NCBI RefSeq assembly: GCF_019468465.1
Contig: NZ_CP080519.1
Span: 4,107,001-4,171,000, forward strand
Direction: 5' to 3'
Length of the DNA: 64,000 nt
DNA from: Amycolatopsis sp. DSM 110486
GTDB lineage: Bacteria; Actinomycetota; Actinomycetes; Mycobacteriales; Pseudonocardiaceae
The notes below the pieces were generated by a model. It did not search any database, had not been told where the DNA came from, and saw only the letters and a program-made list of their open reading frames with translations. Positions 1 to 8,228 of the stretch are shown here, one piece after another (the stretch's first letter is position 1; each line of letters begins with the position of its first letter). A program made the position numbers and the translations under genes.

Positions 1-199
1 AGTCCAGCCCGAGCGCACGGGCTCGGACGGCGCCGTCGCCGAGCGTCGCCAGGATCGCTTCCCGGCCTTCGACGCGGTGGCCGTGAAAGGGGAGCTCGTA
101 CACGGCTTCGGCGGCGAAGACGTCGGCGAGCGGCCCAGGGTCGAGCGTCTGCATGCTGCGGACGAAGAGCTGCGAGATTTCGGACACGGTTCGGCTCAT
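1..199 (-). CDS. SnoaL/NTF2-like protein, 3' end outside window
   Basis: Partial gene: 66 codons are visible and the C-terminal part lies beyond base 1. The start is ATG at 199. The visible protein begins MSRTVSEISQLFVRSM and continues through DPGPLADVFAADAVYELPF and a GREAIL segment. This is the usual opening of SnoaL-like (NTF2 fold) proteins: an amphipathic helix followed by the first strand of the cone-shaped barrel. Such proteins are small cytosolic isomerases, hydrolases or binding proteins. The gene is divergent from a TetR regulator at 304, so it is probably that regulator's target. The exact reaction cannot be told from this fragment. Confidence 0.7.
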   Translation of the reverse strand, partial: MSRTVSEISQLFVRSMQTLDPGPLADVFAAEAVYELPFHGHRVEGREAILATLGDGAVRARALGLD

Positions 200-232
200 C
201 AGGACTTCTCCGAGGAAGAATAGGGTTGAATC

Positions 233-252
233 GGAACGGTGCACCCGGTTCC
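233..252. promoter_or_regulatory. candidate TetR operator between divergent genes
   Basis: Inverted repeat GGAAC-N10-GTTCC in the 104-bp gap between the SnoaL-like gene (start 199) and the TetR gene (start 304). A second palindrome, GGTGCACC, sits inside it, off-centre by one base. The position fits autoregulation and control of both divergent genes. The assignment rests on symmetry and place only. Confidence 0.4.
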
Positions 253-303
253 CACGATACGGAGTGAGCGCTCCGGTTGTCAACGAGATCGAGGAGGACG
301 CCC

Positions 304-864
304 GTGGACAAGCCACTGTTGCGCGCCGACGCGCGCCGCAACCGGGCGCGGGTGCTGGCTGCCGCCGAGGAGGCCTTCGCGGCCGACGGGCTGGCCGTGC
401 CCCTCGACGACATCGCGCGGCTCGCGGGCGTCGGCGCAGGCACTGTTTATCGGCATTTCCCCAGCAAGGAGGCGCTGTTCCAGGCCGTGGTGCTGGAGCG
501 CCTGGAGCAGTTCGCCTTGGAGGCCCGCGAACTCGCCGACGCCGAAGACCCGGGCGCGGCGTTCTACGACTACTTCGCGCGCGTCATCAAGCAGGCCTCC
601 CTCAACCGCGCGATCTGCGAAGCACTGGGCGCCACCACGGGCTCCGCGTACAAGGCGGAGATCGGCACCGAGTTCCGCACGAACCTCGCCGCCCTGCTCG
701 AACGCGCACAGGCGGTGGGAGCGGTTCGCACTGATCTCGATGGGGATGACCTGCGTGCGCTGATCGTCGGGGCTTTGGCGGTGGAGCGGTATTCGCCGGG
801 TAGTCATCATCTGGTTCGTGTTCTGCTTGACGGCCTTCGTGCGGTTGGTTCGGCGGGTTCCTGA
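304..864 (+). CDS. TetR/AcrR family transcriptional regulator
   Basis: A 186-residue regulator, usual length for TetR. I chose GTG 304 because GAGGAGG lies 5-8 bases upstream; an in-frame TTG at 277 lacks such a site. The helix-turn-helix is at residues about 32-58 (VPLDDIARLAGVGAGTVYRH then FPSKEAL), which is the canonical TetR_N signature. The rest is an all-helical ligand-binding domain whose ligand cannot be read from sequence. It is divergent from a SnoaL-like gene and probably represses it through the palindrome at 233-252. The helix-turn-helix call is secure; the target is inferred. Confidence 0.88.
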   Translation: MDKPLLRADARRNRARVLAAAEEAFAADGLAVPLDDIARLAGVGAGTVYRHFPSKEALFQAVVLERLEQFALEARELADAEDPGAAFYDYFARVIKQASLNRAICEALGATTGSAYKAEIGTEFRTNLAALLERAQAVGAVRTDLDGDDLRALIVGALAVERYSPGSHHLVRVLLDGLRAVGSAGS

Positions 865-1886
865 GGTTCCGCAGTGGTAAAGTCAGGCCGGATCCGCCGG
901 TGAGGCTCAGTGGCGCAATCGCGACCGGCGGGAGTCCGAGGTCATGACTGAGGAGTCATGGGCATCGAGTGGAACAGCCTCGCGACCATGCCGAGCAGCG
1001 CGGGCGATCTCGTTGCCTTTTACAGCTTTTGGCGATTTCGGATCGTGGAGTGACGAGAGTGCGCGCCTTGGTTGCGCCGCGCGGATCAGGAGGCAGGCGC
1101 CGGCCGCGGGCCCTTTGGGTCGCAGGGTCTTCCACCGCATTCCTGCTTGGCGGCATTGCGGCAGGTGAACCCGGGCCACGCCCCGGCTGGGGGTTCACCT
1201 GGATCCCCGCCCGACCAGGGCGGGCCCGGGCCCTCGCGACTCTGGCCAGGCGAGATCCGCCCGCGGCCTCTCTGGTCAGGCGGAACCGGACCCCGGCCAT
1301 CGTTTCCTTAGTCACCCAACGCCTGTGGTCGCTGCGCCGCATCCAACCTCGACCCCTGCGCCCTCGACTCTCTGTGACCTTTTCCCCGTAACCCGCCGAG
1401 GTTCCCCTCGCGATCGCCCGAGTTATCCACAGTGACCCCGAGTTGTGGACAACTCGGCCCTCTGCGCAGCTTTTCAACGGTCCTGTCAGCACCGGCCGGT
1501 AGAATGGAGATGGGACGCCCCCCTTGGGAGGGCGGGGGTTTTGCCTGGTGAGCGCCTCGCAAAAGGCATTTGGCGAGCGTCGAGCGGGGCGCTGCGGCGG
1601 CGGTGAAGAGCCGCGGTGCCGGTGCGAGTGCCGTCAGAGCGGCAGGGTCGCGAGGGGCAGCGCCGGTGGCGAGACGAAATCGGCAAAACCCGGTGGTACT
1701 GAACAACGTTTGCTCCTGGCCAGGCCAGCCGGGACACCTCTCCGAGCACCTCGAATCTGAGGCTCGATGCCACCTGATCACAAACTTGAGTTAAACCAGC
1801 TCAACTTGCACAGTCTGTAACGGCGCATAAGATCAACGCGACTACTCCTCGTACCCGCGCGTCGGCTCGGCGAGGGAGGTGCCGGT
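865..1886. other. 1-kb stretch without a convincing gene
   Basis: No reading frame here shows family features or a good ribosome binding site. It holds a pair of DnaA-box-like nonamers at 1423-1452, a GC-rich hairpin followed by four T at about 1515-1541 (CGCCC...GGGCG then TTTT) that could end transcription, and a 31-codon micro-ORF at 958-1053 whose AGGAG is only two bases from the ATG. I see no tRNA T-loop motif and no RNase P, tmRNA or SRP RNA signature. Confidence 0.5.
1423..1452. repeat. inverted pair of DnaA-box-like nonamers (copy 1)
   Basis: TTATCCACA (1423-1431), 12 bases, then TGTGGACAA (1444-1452). The actinobacterial DnaA box consensus is close to TTGTCCACA, so these are two facing boxes. 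The same geometry, with the same 12-base gap, recurs at 7143-7172. A 16-base word (TGTGGACAACTCGGCC) is shared by the right halves of both copies. Function is unknown; DnaA titration or DnaA-dependent control is possible. Confidence 0.55.
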
Positions 1887-2300
1887 TTGTCCAACACGGC
1901 TCCGACCTGGGGTTCTGTCGTCGTAACCGGGCTGGCGGGCTTTGCCGTCGGTCTGCTTGTGGCGGCACTCCTCGTGGCCGGGAACTCACCGACCCGTCCG
2001 GCCGATTCGTCCGTTCCGTCGTCGCCGCCACCCGCGCAACCGGTCACGGTGACGGTGACGGGCCAGCCGCCACCCCCGGTGACGGTCACGCAGCCGCAGT
2101 CGCAGTCGCAGTCGATGTCGGAACCTCCGCCGCCGCCGAGCACGACGACGTCGACGGTCTCCGTAACCCGCGAGCCGCCGGCGCCGGTGACGGGGTCGGG
2201 GTCGCCGACGTCGTTGGGGCCGACGTCGGCCATCGCGCCGAACGTCGCGTCGCCGCAGTGGTGGATGCAACCAGCCGGCCGGTACCGCACGTCTGGCTGA
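1887..2300 (+). CDS. membrane-anchored Pro/Thr-rich hypothetical protein
   Basis: 137 residues. TTG 1887 is chosen because GAGGGAGGTG precedes it by about six bases. One transmembrane segment lies at residues about 9-31 (SVVVTGLAGFAVGLLVAALL), followed by a long low-complexity tail rich in Pro, Thr, Ser and Val, with repeated VTVT/VTVTQ and runs of proline. This looks like a cell-wall-spanning stalk outside the membrane. A lipoprotein gene follows after one base (GTG 2302), so the two form an operon and probably act at the cell surface. No known domain is visible. Confidence 0.7.
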   Translation: MSNTAPTWGSVVVTGLAGFAVGLLVAALLVAGNSPTRPADSSVPSSPPPAQPVTVTVTGQPPPPVTVTQPQSQSQSMSEPPPPPSTTTSTVSVTREPPAPVTGSGSPTSLGPTSAIAPNVASPQWWMQPAGRYRTSG

Positions 2301-2301
2301 C

Positions 2302-2742
2302 GTGCGAAGACACCTAGCCGCCGCCGTTCTCCTGCTCGGCCTCACCGCCTGCAGCCCACCACCGCCGACGTGCCCCGCGGTCGCGGCGCCCGCAGGGTTG
2401 GCCATCGACGTGCCGGCAGGGCAGTTCAGCCGAGCCGAAGTGACCGCGTGCTGGGCCACCCAGTGCACCCATCGCCAGGTGGAGCTCCGACAAACAACCA
2501 CCCCCGGCCCCACCACCTGCACCCCGACCGCCTGCGCAGCATCGGCCGTGCCGACCGGCGGGCGGTACGGGTTCGTCGAGATCCCCGGACTGCCCGCCGC
2601 GCCCGTTGACGTCAAGGTCGTGTTCGACGGCGGCGAACCCCGGCGAACGACCGTCCACCCCCAGGCGCCCCGAGCGAGCCAGTGCGGCGAACCGGGAGTC
2701 CAAGCCCGCCTGGTCGTGGGGCCCGACGGGACCGTTCGCTAA
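2302..2742 (+). CDS. putative secreted lipoprotein
   Basis: 146 residues starting at GTG 2302, one base after the stop of the preceding gene. It has an N-terminal lipoprotein signal peptide: MRRH, hydrophobic AAAVLLLGL, then lipobox LTAC with the modified Cys at residue 17. The mature part has several Cys residues (CTH, TTCTPTAC, SQCGEPG) that could form disulfides outside the cell. No family is recognised. Its 3' end overlaps the convergent ABC permease gene by four bases (2739-2742). Confidence 0.72.
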   Translation: MRRHLAAAVLLLGLTACSPPPPTCPAVAAPAGLAIDVPAGQFSRAEVTACWATQCTHRQVELRQTTTPGPTTCTPTACAASAVPTGGRYGFVEIPGLPAAPVDVKVVFDGGEPRRTTVHPQAPRASQCGEPGVQARLVVGPDGTVR

Positions 2743-4367
2743 CCCACGTCCCGTCGGCGCCAGCCGAAGAGCCCAGCCATCAGGCACACCACCGCGACCA
2801 CCAGCAGCCACACGATCGGCGTCGCCGTGAATGCGGCGCCCGGGAGCTTCGGCGGGTGCTGGAACGGCGAAACGTCCAGCACCGCCTGCGGCGCGTTCAC
2901 CACCGGCCCGAACAGGCTGATCAGCAGCCCCAGCGCGCCCGCGGCCCAGGCAAGCCCGGTGAATCGCGGCAGCAGCCCGAAAAGTAGCGTGCACACCGAA
3001 ACGATCACCCACGTCGCCGGTACCTGCACCAGCACGGCCGTCAGCATGTCGGCCACGGAACCGCCGACATCGCCGGATCGCAGGCCGTGCGAAATGCCCA
3101 GCAGCACCCCGCCGACGAGCACCAGCAGCGCCGTCCCGGCGTAGGCGAACACGAGGTGGCTCGCGGCCAGCCGGAGGCGGCCGACGCGGGTGGCGAGGAG
3201 CGGTTCGAAACGCATGCCCGTTTCCTCGGTGCGCATCCGCAGCGTCGCCTGCACGCCGTACAGCGCGCTGAGCATGGCGAACAGGCTCACCATCGTCGCG
3301 AGGAACGCGTCGACGATCGCGTCGGAACCGCCGAGGCGCTCGAAGATCTGGCGCGTCTGCTCGGTGTCGCCGACGAGGCCGGAGATGCCGCTCGCGATGG
3401 AGCCGAACAGCGCGCCGCCGACGGCGAAGCCGACGACCCAGCCGAGCAGGGGGCCGCGTTGCAGTCGCCACGCCAGCGCGAACGGCGTGCGCAGTGAAGG
3501 CGCACCACCCGCGGGCCCCGGACGAGGCGGCACCAAGCCGGTGCCGACGTCGCGTCGCGGCAGGAGGGCGTAGCCGGCGGCGCCGAGCACCAGTGTCGCC
3601 GCGACGGGCAGCAGCAGCACCCACCAGCGTTCGCCCGCGAAGGGGCGCACCTGCTGCGACCAGCCGATCGGCGAGAGCCACGAGAGCCAGTGGGCGTCGG
3701 ACGTCGAGTCGCCCGCGCCGCGCAGCAGGAAGGCGATGCCGATCACGGCGGTGCCGATGCCGTTGGCCGTACGCGAGTACTCGGCGAGCTGCACGGCCAC
3801 CGCCGCGACGCCCGTGAACACCAGGCCCGCCAGCGCCGTGCCCGCGCCGAAGGCGAGCGCGCCGTCGGCCGGCAACTTCGCGCTGATCATGGTGCCGACC
3901 TGGATCACGCCGATCAGCACGCTCGCCGCGCCGGACACGAGGACGGCCGCCGTCAGTGCCGCGTAGCGACCGACCACAGTGGACGCCAGCAGCTCCGCAC
4001 GGCCCGAGTCCTCCTCGGCGCGAGTGTGGCGCGTGACCGTGAAGACGGCCATCAGCCCGATGAGCAGCGCGAGGAACCCGCCCATGCGCCACGCGATGAA
4101 ACCGCCCGCCGTCGTGAGGTCGAAGGCCGGGCCGTAGAGGAGGGAGAACGACGGGTTGGCCAGGGCGCCCGCGGTGAGCGCCGCGCGGCTGGCGGCGTCG
4201 GGGTAGAACTGGTCGTAGCTCGACACCGTGGCGGCCGGGACGATGCTGAGCAGCACGATCCAGATCGCCACGATCACGCGGTCGCGCCGCAGCGCCAGCC
4301 GCGTGAGGTGCCAGGTGCCGACGAGTGCCGTGTTCGTGGCCGGCGCCCTCGTGAGGGTCGCGGTCAT
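2739..4367 (-). CDS. ABC exporter permease (polyketide-antibiotic exporter type)
   Basis: 542-residue membrane protein with about twelve hydrophobic segments in two similar halves, each opening with an amphipathic helix and a long loop (for example [13 protein letters not shown] and [18 protein letters not shown]). This size and layout match the exporters of polyketide antibiotics (COG3559 type) that pair with a DrrA-like ATPase. The start ATG 4367 overlaps the stop of the ATPase gene in an ATGA, so the pair is translationally coupled. The C-terminus overlaps a convergent lipoprotein gene by four bases. The substrate is unknown; an antibiotic or other amphiphile is likely. Confidence 0.85.
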   Translation of the reverse strand: MTATLTRAPATNTALVGTWHLTRLALRRDRVIVAIWIVLLSIVPAATVSSYDQFYPDAASRAALTAGALANPSFSLLYGPAFDLTTAGGFIAWRMGGFLALLIGLMAVFTVTRHTRAEEDSGRAELLASTVVGRYAALTAAVLVSGAASVLIGVIQVGTMISAKLPADGALAFGAGTALAGLVFTGVAAVAVQLAEYSRTANGIGTAVIGIAFLLRGAGDSTSDAHWLSWLSPIGWSQQVRPFAGERWWVLLLPVAATLVLGAAGYALLPRRDVGTGLVPPRPGPAGGAPSLRTPFALAWRLQRGPLLGWVVGFAVGGALFGSIASGISGLVGDTEQTRQIFERLGGSDAIVDAFLATMVSLFAMLSALYGVQATLRMRTEETGMRFEPLLATRVGRLRLAASHLVFAYAGTALLVLVGGVLLGISHGLRSGDVGGSVADMLTAVLVQVPATWVIVSVCTLLFGLLPRFTGLAWAAGALGLLISLFGPVVNAPQAVLDVSPFQHPPKLPGAAFTATPIVWLLVVAVVCLMAGLFGWRRRDVG

Positions 4368-5257
4368 TTCCCGGCCCCTTCGGTGTAGTGGCGCAGGAAG
4401 AGCTCCTCCAGCGTCGGCGGCTGGCTCACCAGGCTGCGCACGCCGACCTGCGTGAGCTGGCGCAACGCGTCGTCGAGTGACCGCGTCTCGACGTCGAAGC
4501 GCACGCGGTTGCCGGTGACCTCGAGGTCGTGGATGTCGGCGAGCTTGGCCAGGCCGTTGGGTGGGCCGGCCAGCTCCGCGGTGATCGAAGTGCGGGTGAG
4601 GTGGCGCAGCTCGGCGAGCGTGCCGGACTCGACGGTGCGGCCGTTGCGGATGATGCTCACCTTGTCGCACAACGCTTCCACCTCCGCAAGGATGTGGCTC
4701 GACAGCAGCACGGTGCGGCCCTGCGCGCGTTCCTCCTGGATGCACTCCTGGAACACCGACTCCATGAGCGGGTCGAGGCCCGAGGTCGGCTCGTCGAGGA
4801 TCAGCAGGTCCACAGTGGACGCGAGCGCGGCCACGATGGCGACCTTCTGCCGGTTGCCCTTCGAGTACGTGCGGCCCTTCTTGCGCGGATCGAGGTCGAA
4901 CCGCTCGATGAGGTCCTTGCGCCGGCGCTGGTCGAGCCCGCCGCGCAGGCGCCCGAGCAGGTCGATCACCTCGCCGCCCGACAGGTTGGGCCAGAGGTTG
5001 ACGTCGCCGGGCACGTAGGCGAGGCGGTGGTGCAGGCTCGCCGCGTCGCGCCACGGGTCGCCGTCGAGCAGGCTGACCTCGCCGGCGTCGGCGTGCAGCA
5101 GCCCGAGCAGAACTCGGACGGTGGTGGACTTCCCGGCGCCGTTCGGGCCGAGAAAACCGTGGACTTCCCCCACGGGAACCTGGAGATCGAGGCCGTCTAG
5201 GGCCTTCGCCGCGCCGAACGACTTGTGAAGGCCGGAGATCGAGATGGCGTTTCCCAT
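4364..5257 (-). CDS. ABC transporter ATP-binding protein
   Basis: 297-residue ATPase. Walker [10 protein letters not shown] is at residues 37-45, Walker B LLILDEP at 151-157 and the H-loop in LLSSHIL. The signature loop is the degenerate YSKGNRQK (131-138) rather than LSGGQ, which is common in this exporter family. The C-terminal 80 residues form the extra domain seen in DrrA-like proteins. It energises the permease encoded directly downstream with an ATGA overlap. A -10 element lies seven bases before the ATG, so the transcript is probably leaderless. The divergent GbsR/MarR-type gene is its likely regulator. Confidence 0.9.
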   Translation of the reverse strand: MGNAISISGLHKSFGAAKALDGLDLQVPVGEVHGFLGPNGAGKSTTVRVLLGLLHADAGEVSLLDGDPWRDAASLHHRLAYVPGDVNLWPNLSGGEVIDLLGRLRGGLDQRRRKDLIERFDLDPRKKGRTYSKGNRQKVAIVAALASTVDLLILDEPTSGLDPLMESVFQECIQEERAQGRTVLLSSHILAEVEALCDKVSIIRNGRTVESGTLAELRHLTRTSITAELAGPPNGLAKLADIHDLEVTGNRVRFDVETRSLDDALRQLTQVGVRSLVSQPPTLEELFLRHYTEGAGK

Positions 5258-5264
5258 GTTTCGG

Positions 5265-5293
5265 AAGCTACACTTGTTTCACGAAGTTGTGAA
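5265..5293 (-). promoter_or_regulatory. promoter of ABC operon with embedded palindrome
   Basis: On the minus strand: -35 TTCACA, 17 bases, -10 TAGCTT. Only seven bases separate the -10 from ATG 5257, which predicts a leaderless mRNA. A perfect inverted repeat TTCAC-GAAGTT-GTGAA (5278-5293) covers the -35 region, the right place for repression by the divergent MarR-type regulator at 5352. Confidence 0.55.
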
Positions 5294-5351
5294 GTTAAGA
5301 AAATGTCTGGATCTAGTGATCATGGCCTGGGGCGTGCGAGAGGATGGACGG

Positions 5352-5840
5352 ATGACGACGCAGCGAGACGAGGACGCCGTCCGCCGGTACGTCGAGAGCC
5401 TGGGCCTCGTGCTGTCGCAGATCGGGATGCAGCGCATGGCCGCCCGCGTCTTCGCGGCCCTGATGACGACCGACGAAGGTCAGCTCACGGCCGCCGATCT
5501 GGCGTCGCAGCTGTCGGTGAGCCCCGCGGCTGTTTCCGGTGCCGTGCGGTACCTGGAGCAGGTGGGGCTCGTGACGAAGGTCCGCGAGCCGGGGGAGCGC
5601 CGTGACCACTACCGGCTCTACGACGACCTTTGGTACGCCACGTTCCTCAAGCGCGACCGGTTCCTGACCATGTGGCGCGACGCGGCCGAGGAAGGCATCG
5701 ACGCGCTGGGCGCGGACACGCCGGCCGGCAAGCGGCTGGCGGAGATGCAGGATTTCCTGTCGTTCGCGCTGAAAGAGATCACGAACCTCTACGACCGGTG
5801 GCACGAGGAGCGGGCGAAGCGGCGGGCCGCGGAAGCCTGA
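5352..5840 (+). CDS. GbsR/MarR-type winged-helix regulator
   Basis: 162 residues from ATG 5352, preceded by GAGGATGG. An in-frame ATG at 5322 is possible but has no better site. The winged helix-turn-helix is clear: LTAADLASQLSVSPAAVSGA, then VRYLEQVGLVTKVREPGERR (wing). The C-terminal helix includes a W-R-D segment and a coiled-coil-like stretch typical of GbsR-type MarR proteins that sit beside exporters. It is divergent from the ABC operon and probably binds TTCAC-N6-GTGAA at 5278-5293. It may sense the exported compound. Its stop is four bases from the convergent TetR gene. Confidence 0.82.
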   Translation: MTTQRDEDAVRRYVESLGLVLSQIGMQRMAARVFAALMTTDEGQLTAADLASQLSVSPAAVSGAVRYLEQVGLVTKVREPGERRDHYRLYDDLWYATFLKRDRFLTMWRDAAEEGIDALGADTPAGKRLAEMQDFLSFALKEITNLYDRWHEERAKRRAAEA

Positions 5841-5844
5841 CGGT

Positions 5845-6417
5845 TCACCGGAGCCCGGCGATCACGGTCTTCGCCAGGCGGGCCGCGACGGCGTTGCCGC
5901 TGTCGGTGTCTTCGAAGGAGTCCAGGAAGGCCTGCTGGAAGCACGCGCCGAGCAGCAGGCGCGCGGCCGCGTCGAGGTCGGTGTGGGCGGGGATGCGGCC
6001 GAGTGCGGCTTCGGCCCGCAGGTACGTCTCCACCAGGACGATCGGCTGGTCGGGGCCGTGTCCGCTGTCGAGTGCGGCGCGGTGGGTGCGCAGCAGGTCG
6101 CGCGACGAGAAGATCGAGACCGAAATCGGGAAGCTCGCCCGGTAGAACTCGAGTGCGGTGCCGGCGAGCTCGGTCAGGTTCTGTTCGAGCGACGCGTCCG
6201 CGGCGTGGCGCGTGAGGCGCGCGGCCGTGGCGCCCAGCGCCGGCATTTCCTCGCTCAGCACGGCGAGGAACAACGCCGTCTTGTCGCGGAAGTGCTTGTA
6301 CAGCAAGGCTTCCGAATAACCCGCGGCCTGCGCGATGGCCTTGGTGGTCGCGTGTGCGTAGCCCTGCTCTCGCATGACCTTGGCGGCTGCGGCGACGAGG
6401 TCCTGACGGCTTCCCAA
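5845..6417 (-). CDS. TetR/AcrR family regulator of the adjacent reductase
   Basis: 190 residues, starting at TTG 6417 with GGGAG about six bases upstream. The TetR_N helix-turn-helix is at residues 25-44 (TKAIAQAAGYSEALLYKHFR). The C-terminal helical domain would bind an unknown ligand. The gene is divergent from the NAD(P)-binding protein at 6512. Two mirror-image 18-bp palindromes lie between them at 6446-6487, the typical layout of a TetR repressor that controls itself and its divergent target. The family call is secure and the regulatory link strong. Confidence 0.88.
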   Translation of the reverse strand: MGSRQDLVAAAAKVMREQGYAHATTKAIAQAAGYSEALLYKHFRDKTALFLAVLSEEMPALGATAARLTRHAADASLEQNLTELAGTALEFYRASFPISVSIFSSRDLLRTHRAALDSGHGPDQPIVLVETYLRAEAALGRIPAHTDLDAAARLLLGACFQQAFLDSFEDTDSGNAVAARLAKTVIAGLR

Positions 6418-6445
6418 CGGTGCTCCCTGAGGACGTTCTCAGCGT

Positions 6446-6487
6446 GGTGAGTGTTCACTCACCCTACCTGGTGAGTGAACACTCACC
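6446..6487. promoter_or_regulatory. double TetR operator
   Basis: Two 18-bp sites, GGTGAGTGTTCACTCACC (6446-6463) and its exact reverse complement GGTGAGTGAACACTCACC (6470-6487), separated by six bases. Each has 8-bp inverted arms around a two-base centre. Centres are 24 bp apart. They fill the gap between divergent starts at 6417 and 6512. A dimer of TetR dimers or two cooperating repressors would fit. Confidence 0.8.
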
Positions 6488-6511
6488 CCTGGGGTTCGAG
6501 GAGGAGCTGCC

Positions 6512-7135
6512 ATGAAGATCACCGTTCTCGGCGCGAGTGGGCGGATCGGCACGCTGGCCGTGCGGGAGGCGCTGGGCCGGGGCTGGTACGTGACGGCGGT
6601 GGTCCGGTCGCCCGAGCGGCTGCACGTCGCGAGCCATCCGCGGCTGGACGTCGCGGTGCACGCGCTGGACGACCCTTCGCTGGCCGAGGCGTTGCAGGGG
6701 CGCGACGCGATCGTGCTGGCGCTCGGGGCGCGCGACCGCCGTCCGACCACGGTGAACGCCGACGGCGCGCGGGCCGTGATCGCGGCGGCGGGGGCCACGC
6801 GGTTCGTCGCCGTGAGCGCGATCGGCCTGACGACCGAGGGCGACGACCCGTTCACGCGGTTCGTGGTCAAGCCCATCCTGGGTGCGTTGCTGCGCAACGG
6901 TTTCGACGATCTGCGCGTGATGGAGTCGGCGATCCGGGCCAGCGACCTGCGGTGGACGATCGTGCGTCCGCCTCGGCTCACCGACGGTCCGGCCACGGGC
7001 CGCGTGCGCTTCAGCAAGCACGGCGCGTTGCGTGGCGGCTTCGTCATTTCGCGCGCCGACGTTGCGACGTTCCTGCTCGACGCGGCGGAGGATACGGCGT
7101 TGATCGGGGAAACCGTCGGGATCGCGCGCGGTTGA
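6512..7135 (+). CDS. NAD(P)H-binding oxidoreductase (NmrA/BVR-B-like)
   Basis: 207 residues from ATG 6512 with GAGGAGGAG upstream. The Rossmann glycine motif GASGRIG is at residues 7-13, followed by a basic residue after strand 2 (VVRSPERL), which favours NADPH. It belongs to the atypical SDR group that includes biliverdin reductase B and flavin or quinone reductases. The conserved VSAIGL strand and the TIVRPPRLTDGP segment are present. Probably cytosolic and involved in redox or quinone detoxification; the substrate cannot be told. The divergent TetR gene and its paired operator suggest induction by a small toxic compound. Confidence 0.8.
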   Translation: MKITVLGASGRIGTLAVREALGRGWYVTAVVRSPERLHVASHPRLDVAVHALDDPSLAEALQGRDAIVLALGARDRRPTTVNADGARAVIAAAGATRFVAVSAIGLTTEGDDPFTRFVVKPILGALLRNGFDDLRVMESAIRASDLRWTIVRPPRLTDGPATGRVRFSKHGALRGGFVISRADVATFLLDAAEDTALIGETVGIARG

Positions 7136-7142
7136 GGGGCAG

Positions 7143-7172
7143 TTGTCCACAACTCGCTCTGGCTGTGGACAA
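7143..7172. repeat. inverted pair of DnaA-box-like nonamers (copy 2)
   Basis: TTGTCCACA (7143-7151), 12 bases, TGTGGACAA (7164-7172). Both are perfect matches to the actinobacterial DnaA box and face each other. Same spacing as the pair at 1423-1452. It lies between two co-directional genes, downstream of the reductase stop and upstream of the SGNH hydrolase start. Confidence 0.6.
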
Positions 7173-7222
7173 CTCGGCCGGATTGGCCGGGACGGTCGGT
7201 GATCGTGTTTAAGGTCGGTGGC

Positions 7223-7990
7223 ATGGCTCTCCTCCGGTTCTTCCTTTTCGCCGCGCTGGCCCCGGTCCTCGCGGTGCAAGCGCTGCGCGTCCGCCGCGGC
7301 ACCCCACGCCTGCCCGGCGCCGGCGGCCCCGCCGAGGGCGGCACCGGCGACGGTCCGGTGGTCCGGCTCGCCGTGCTCGGGGAGTCCACCGTGGACGGCG
7401 TCGGAGTGCCCGCGCACGCCGACGGCCTCACCGGGCAGCTCGCGAACGAGCTCGCGCGCCGAGGTCTGCGGGTGCGCTGGCAGGCGGTCGGCCTGACGGG
7501 GGCGACCGCCGCCGTGGTCCGGAGCTCGCTGATCGCGCGGCTGGCGCCGGCTGACGTCGTGGTGGTCGCGCTGGGGGTGAACGACACCCTCGAGCTGCAC
7601 TCGGCCGCGCGGTTCCGGCGCGACCTGCTCGGGGTGGTCGTCGACGTGCGGCGACGGCTGGGGCCGGTGCCGGTGGTCCTGGCCGGGGTGCCGCCGATGG
7701 CGAGCTTCCCGTCGTTGCCACGGCCGCTGCGGGACGCGCTGTCCGCGCGCTCGACGGCGTTGGACACGGCGGCGGCCGAGCTCGCACGGCTGCCGGGCGT
7801 CACGTACTCGGCGATGACGCCCGACCTCCTGCACGAGGGCACGTTCGCCGAGGACCGCTTCCACCCGGGGCCGGTCGGGTACCGCGACTGGGCCGCGGTG
7901 CTGGCGCCCGACGTGGCCGAGGCGGTGGCCGCCGCCCTACCGGGGGTCACGGTGGTTCCGCATCCGAGGGAGCCGCGCCAGCCCATCTGA
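7223..7990 (+). CDS. SGNH/GDSL-family hydrolase with membrane anchor
   Basis: 255 residues. ATG 7223 is preferred over GTG 7199 because AAGGTCGGTGG is well placed. An N-terminal hydrophobic helix (residues 2-20) anchors or exports the protein. Block I is LGESTVDGVG (52-61, catalytic Ser 55, GES replacing GDS). Block II has the Gly in VGLTGAT, block III is GVND (118-121), and block V is DRFHPGPVGY near residue 210 with catalytic Asp and His. All four SGNH blocks are present, so it should be an active esterase or lipase, probably facing the outside of the membrane. Substrate unknown. Confidence 0.87.
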   Translation: MALLRFFLFAALAPVLAVQALRVRRGTPRLPGAGGPAEGGTGDGPVVRLAVLGESTVDGVGVPAHADGLTGQLANELARRGLRVRWQAVGLTGATAAVVRSSLIARLAPADVVVVALGVNDTLELHSAARFRRDLLGVVVDVRRRLGPVPVVLAGVPPMASFPSLPRPLRDALSARSTALDTAAAELARLPGVTYSAMTPDLLHEGTFAEDRFHPGPVGYRDWAAVLAPDVAEAVAAALPGVTVVPHPREPRQPI

Positions 7991-8090
7991 CCAGCGGAGA
8001 CGAAAAGTTCCCAGAAATCTTCGCTCTCCGTGTATCTGGGTGGACCCTTGTTGCGTCCTATGGGGCAGCCGAGGGAAAAGGGAGACCCAG

Positions 8091-8228
8091 ATGCCTGCCG
8101 AATCCGCCGAAGAGAACACGCCGACCACCGTCCCGCCGGTGACGATCGGCAAGCCGCCCCACGGCGGCGGCACCACGCAGCCCGACGGTGCCCACGAGCC
8201 CTACGACGAGCCGACCACCGCGAAGTAG
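8091..8228 (+). CDS. small Thr/Pro-rich hypothetical protein
   Basis: 45 residues from ATG 8091, preceded by AAAGGGAG at a good distance of about seven bases. The product is acidic, Pro/Thr/Gly-rich and has no Cys, Trp or hydrophobic helix: MPAESAEENTPTTVPPV, then IGKPPHGGGTTQPDG. The ribosome binding site is strong. It ends in EPYDEPTTAK. I do not recognise it. A structural or regulatory peptide is possible, as is an unmodified precursor, but no modifying enzyme is near. Confidence 0.5.
   Translation: MPAESAEENTPTTVPPVTIGKPPHGGGTTQPDGAHEPYDEPTTAK

Noticed and set aside
1423..1452. Chromosomal replication origin
   Set aside because: Only two DnaA-like boxes, with no dnaA or dnaN nearby and no AT-rich unwinding region.
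1308..1781. Open frames of 150 codons in the empty region
   Set aside because: Compositional high-GC frames on both strands with no ribosome binding site and no protein-like pattern.
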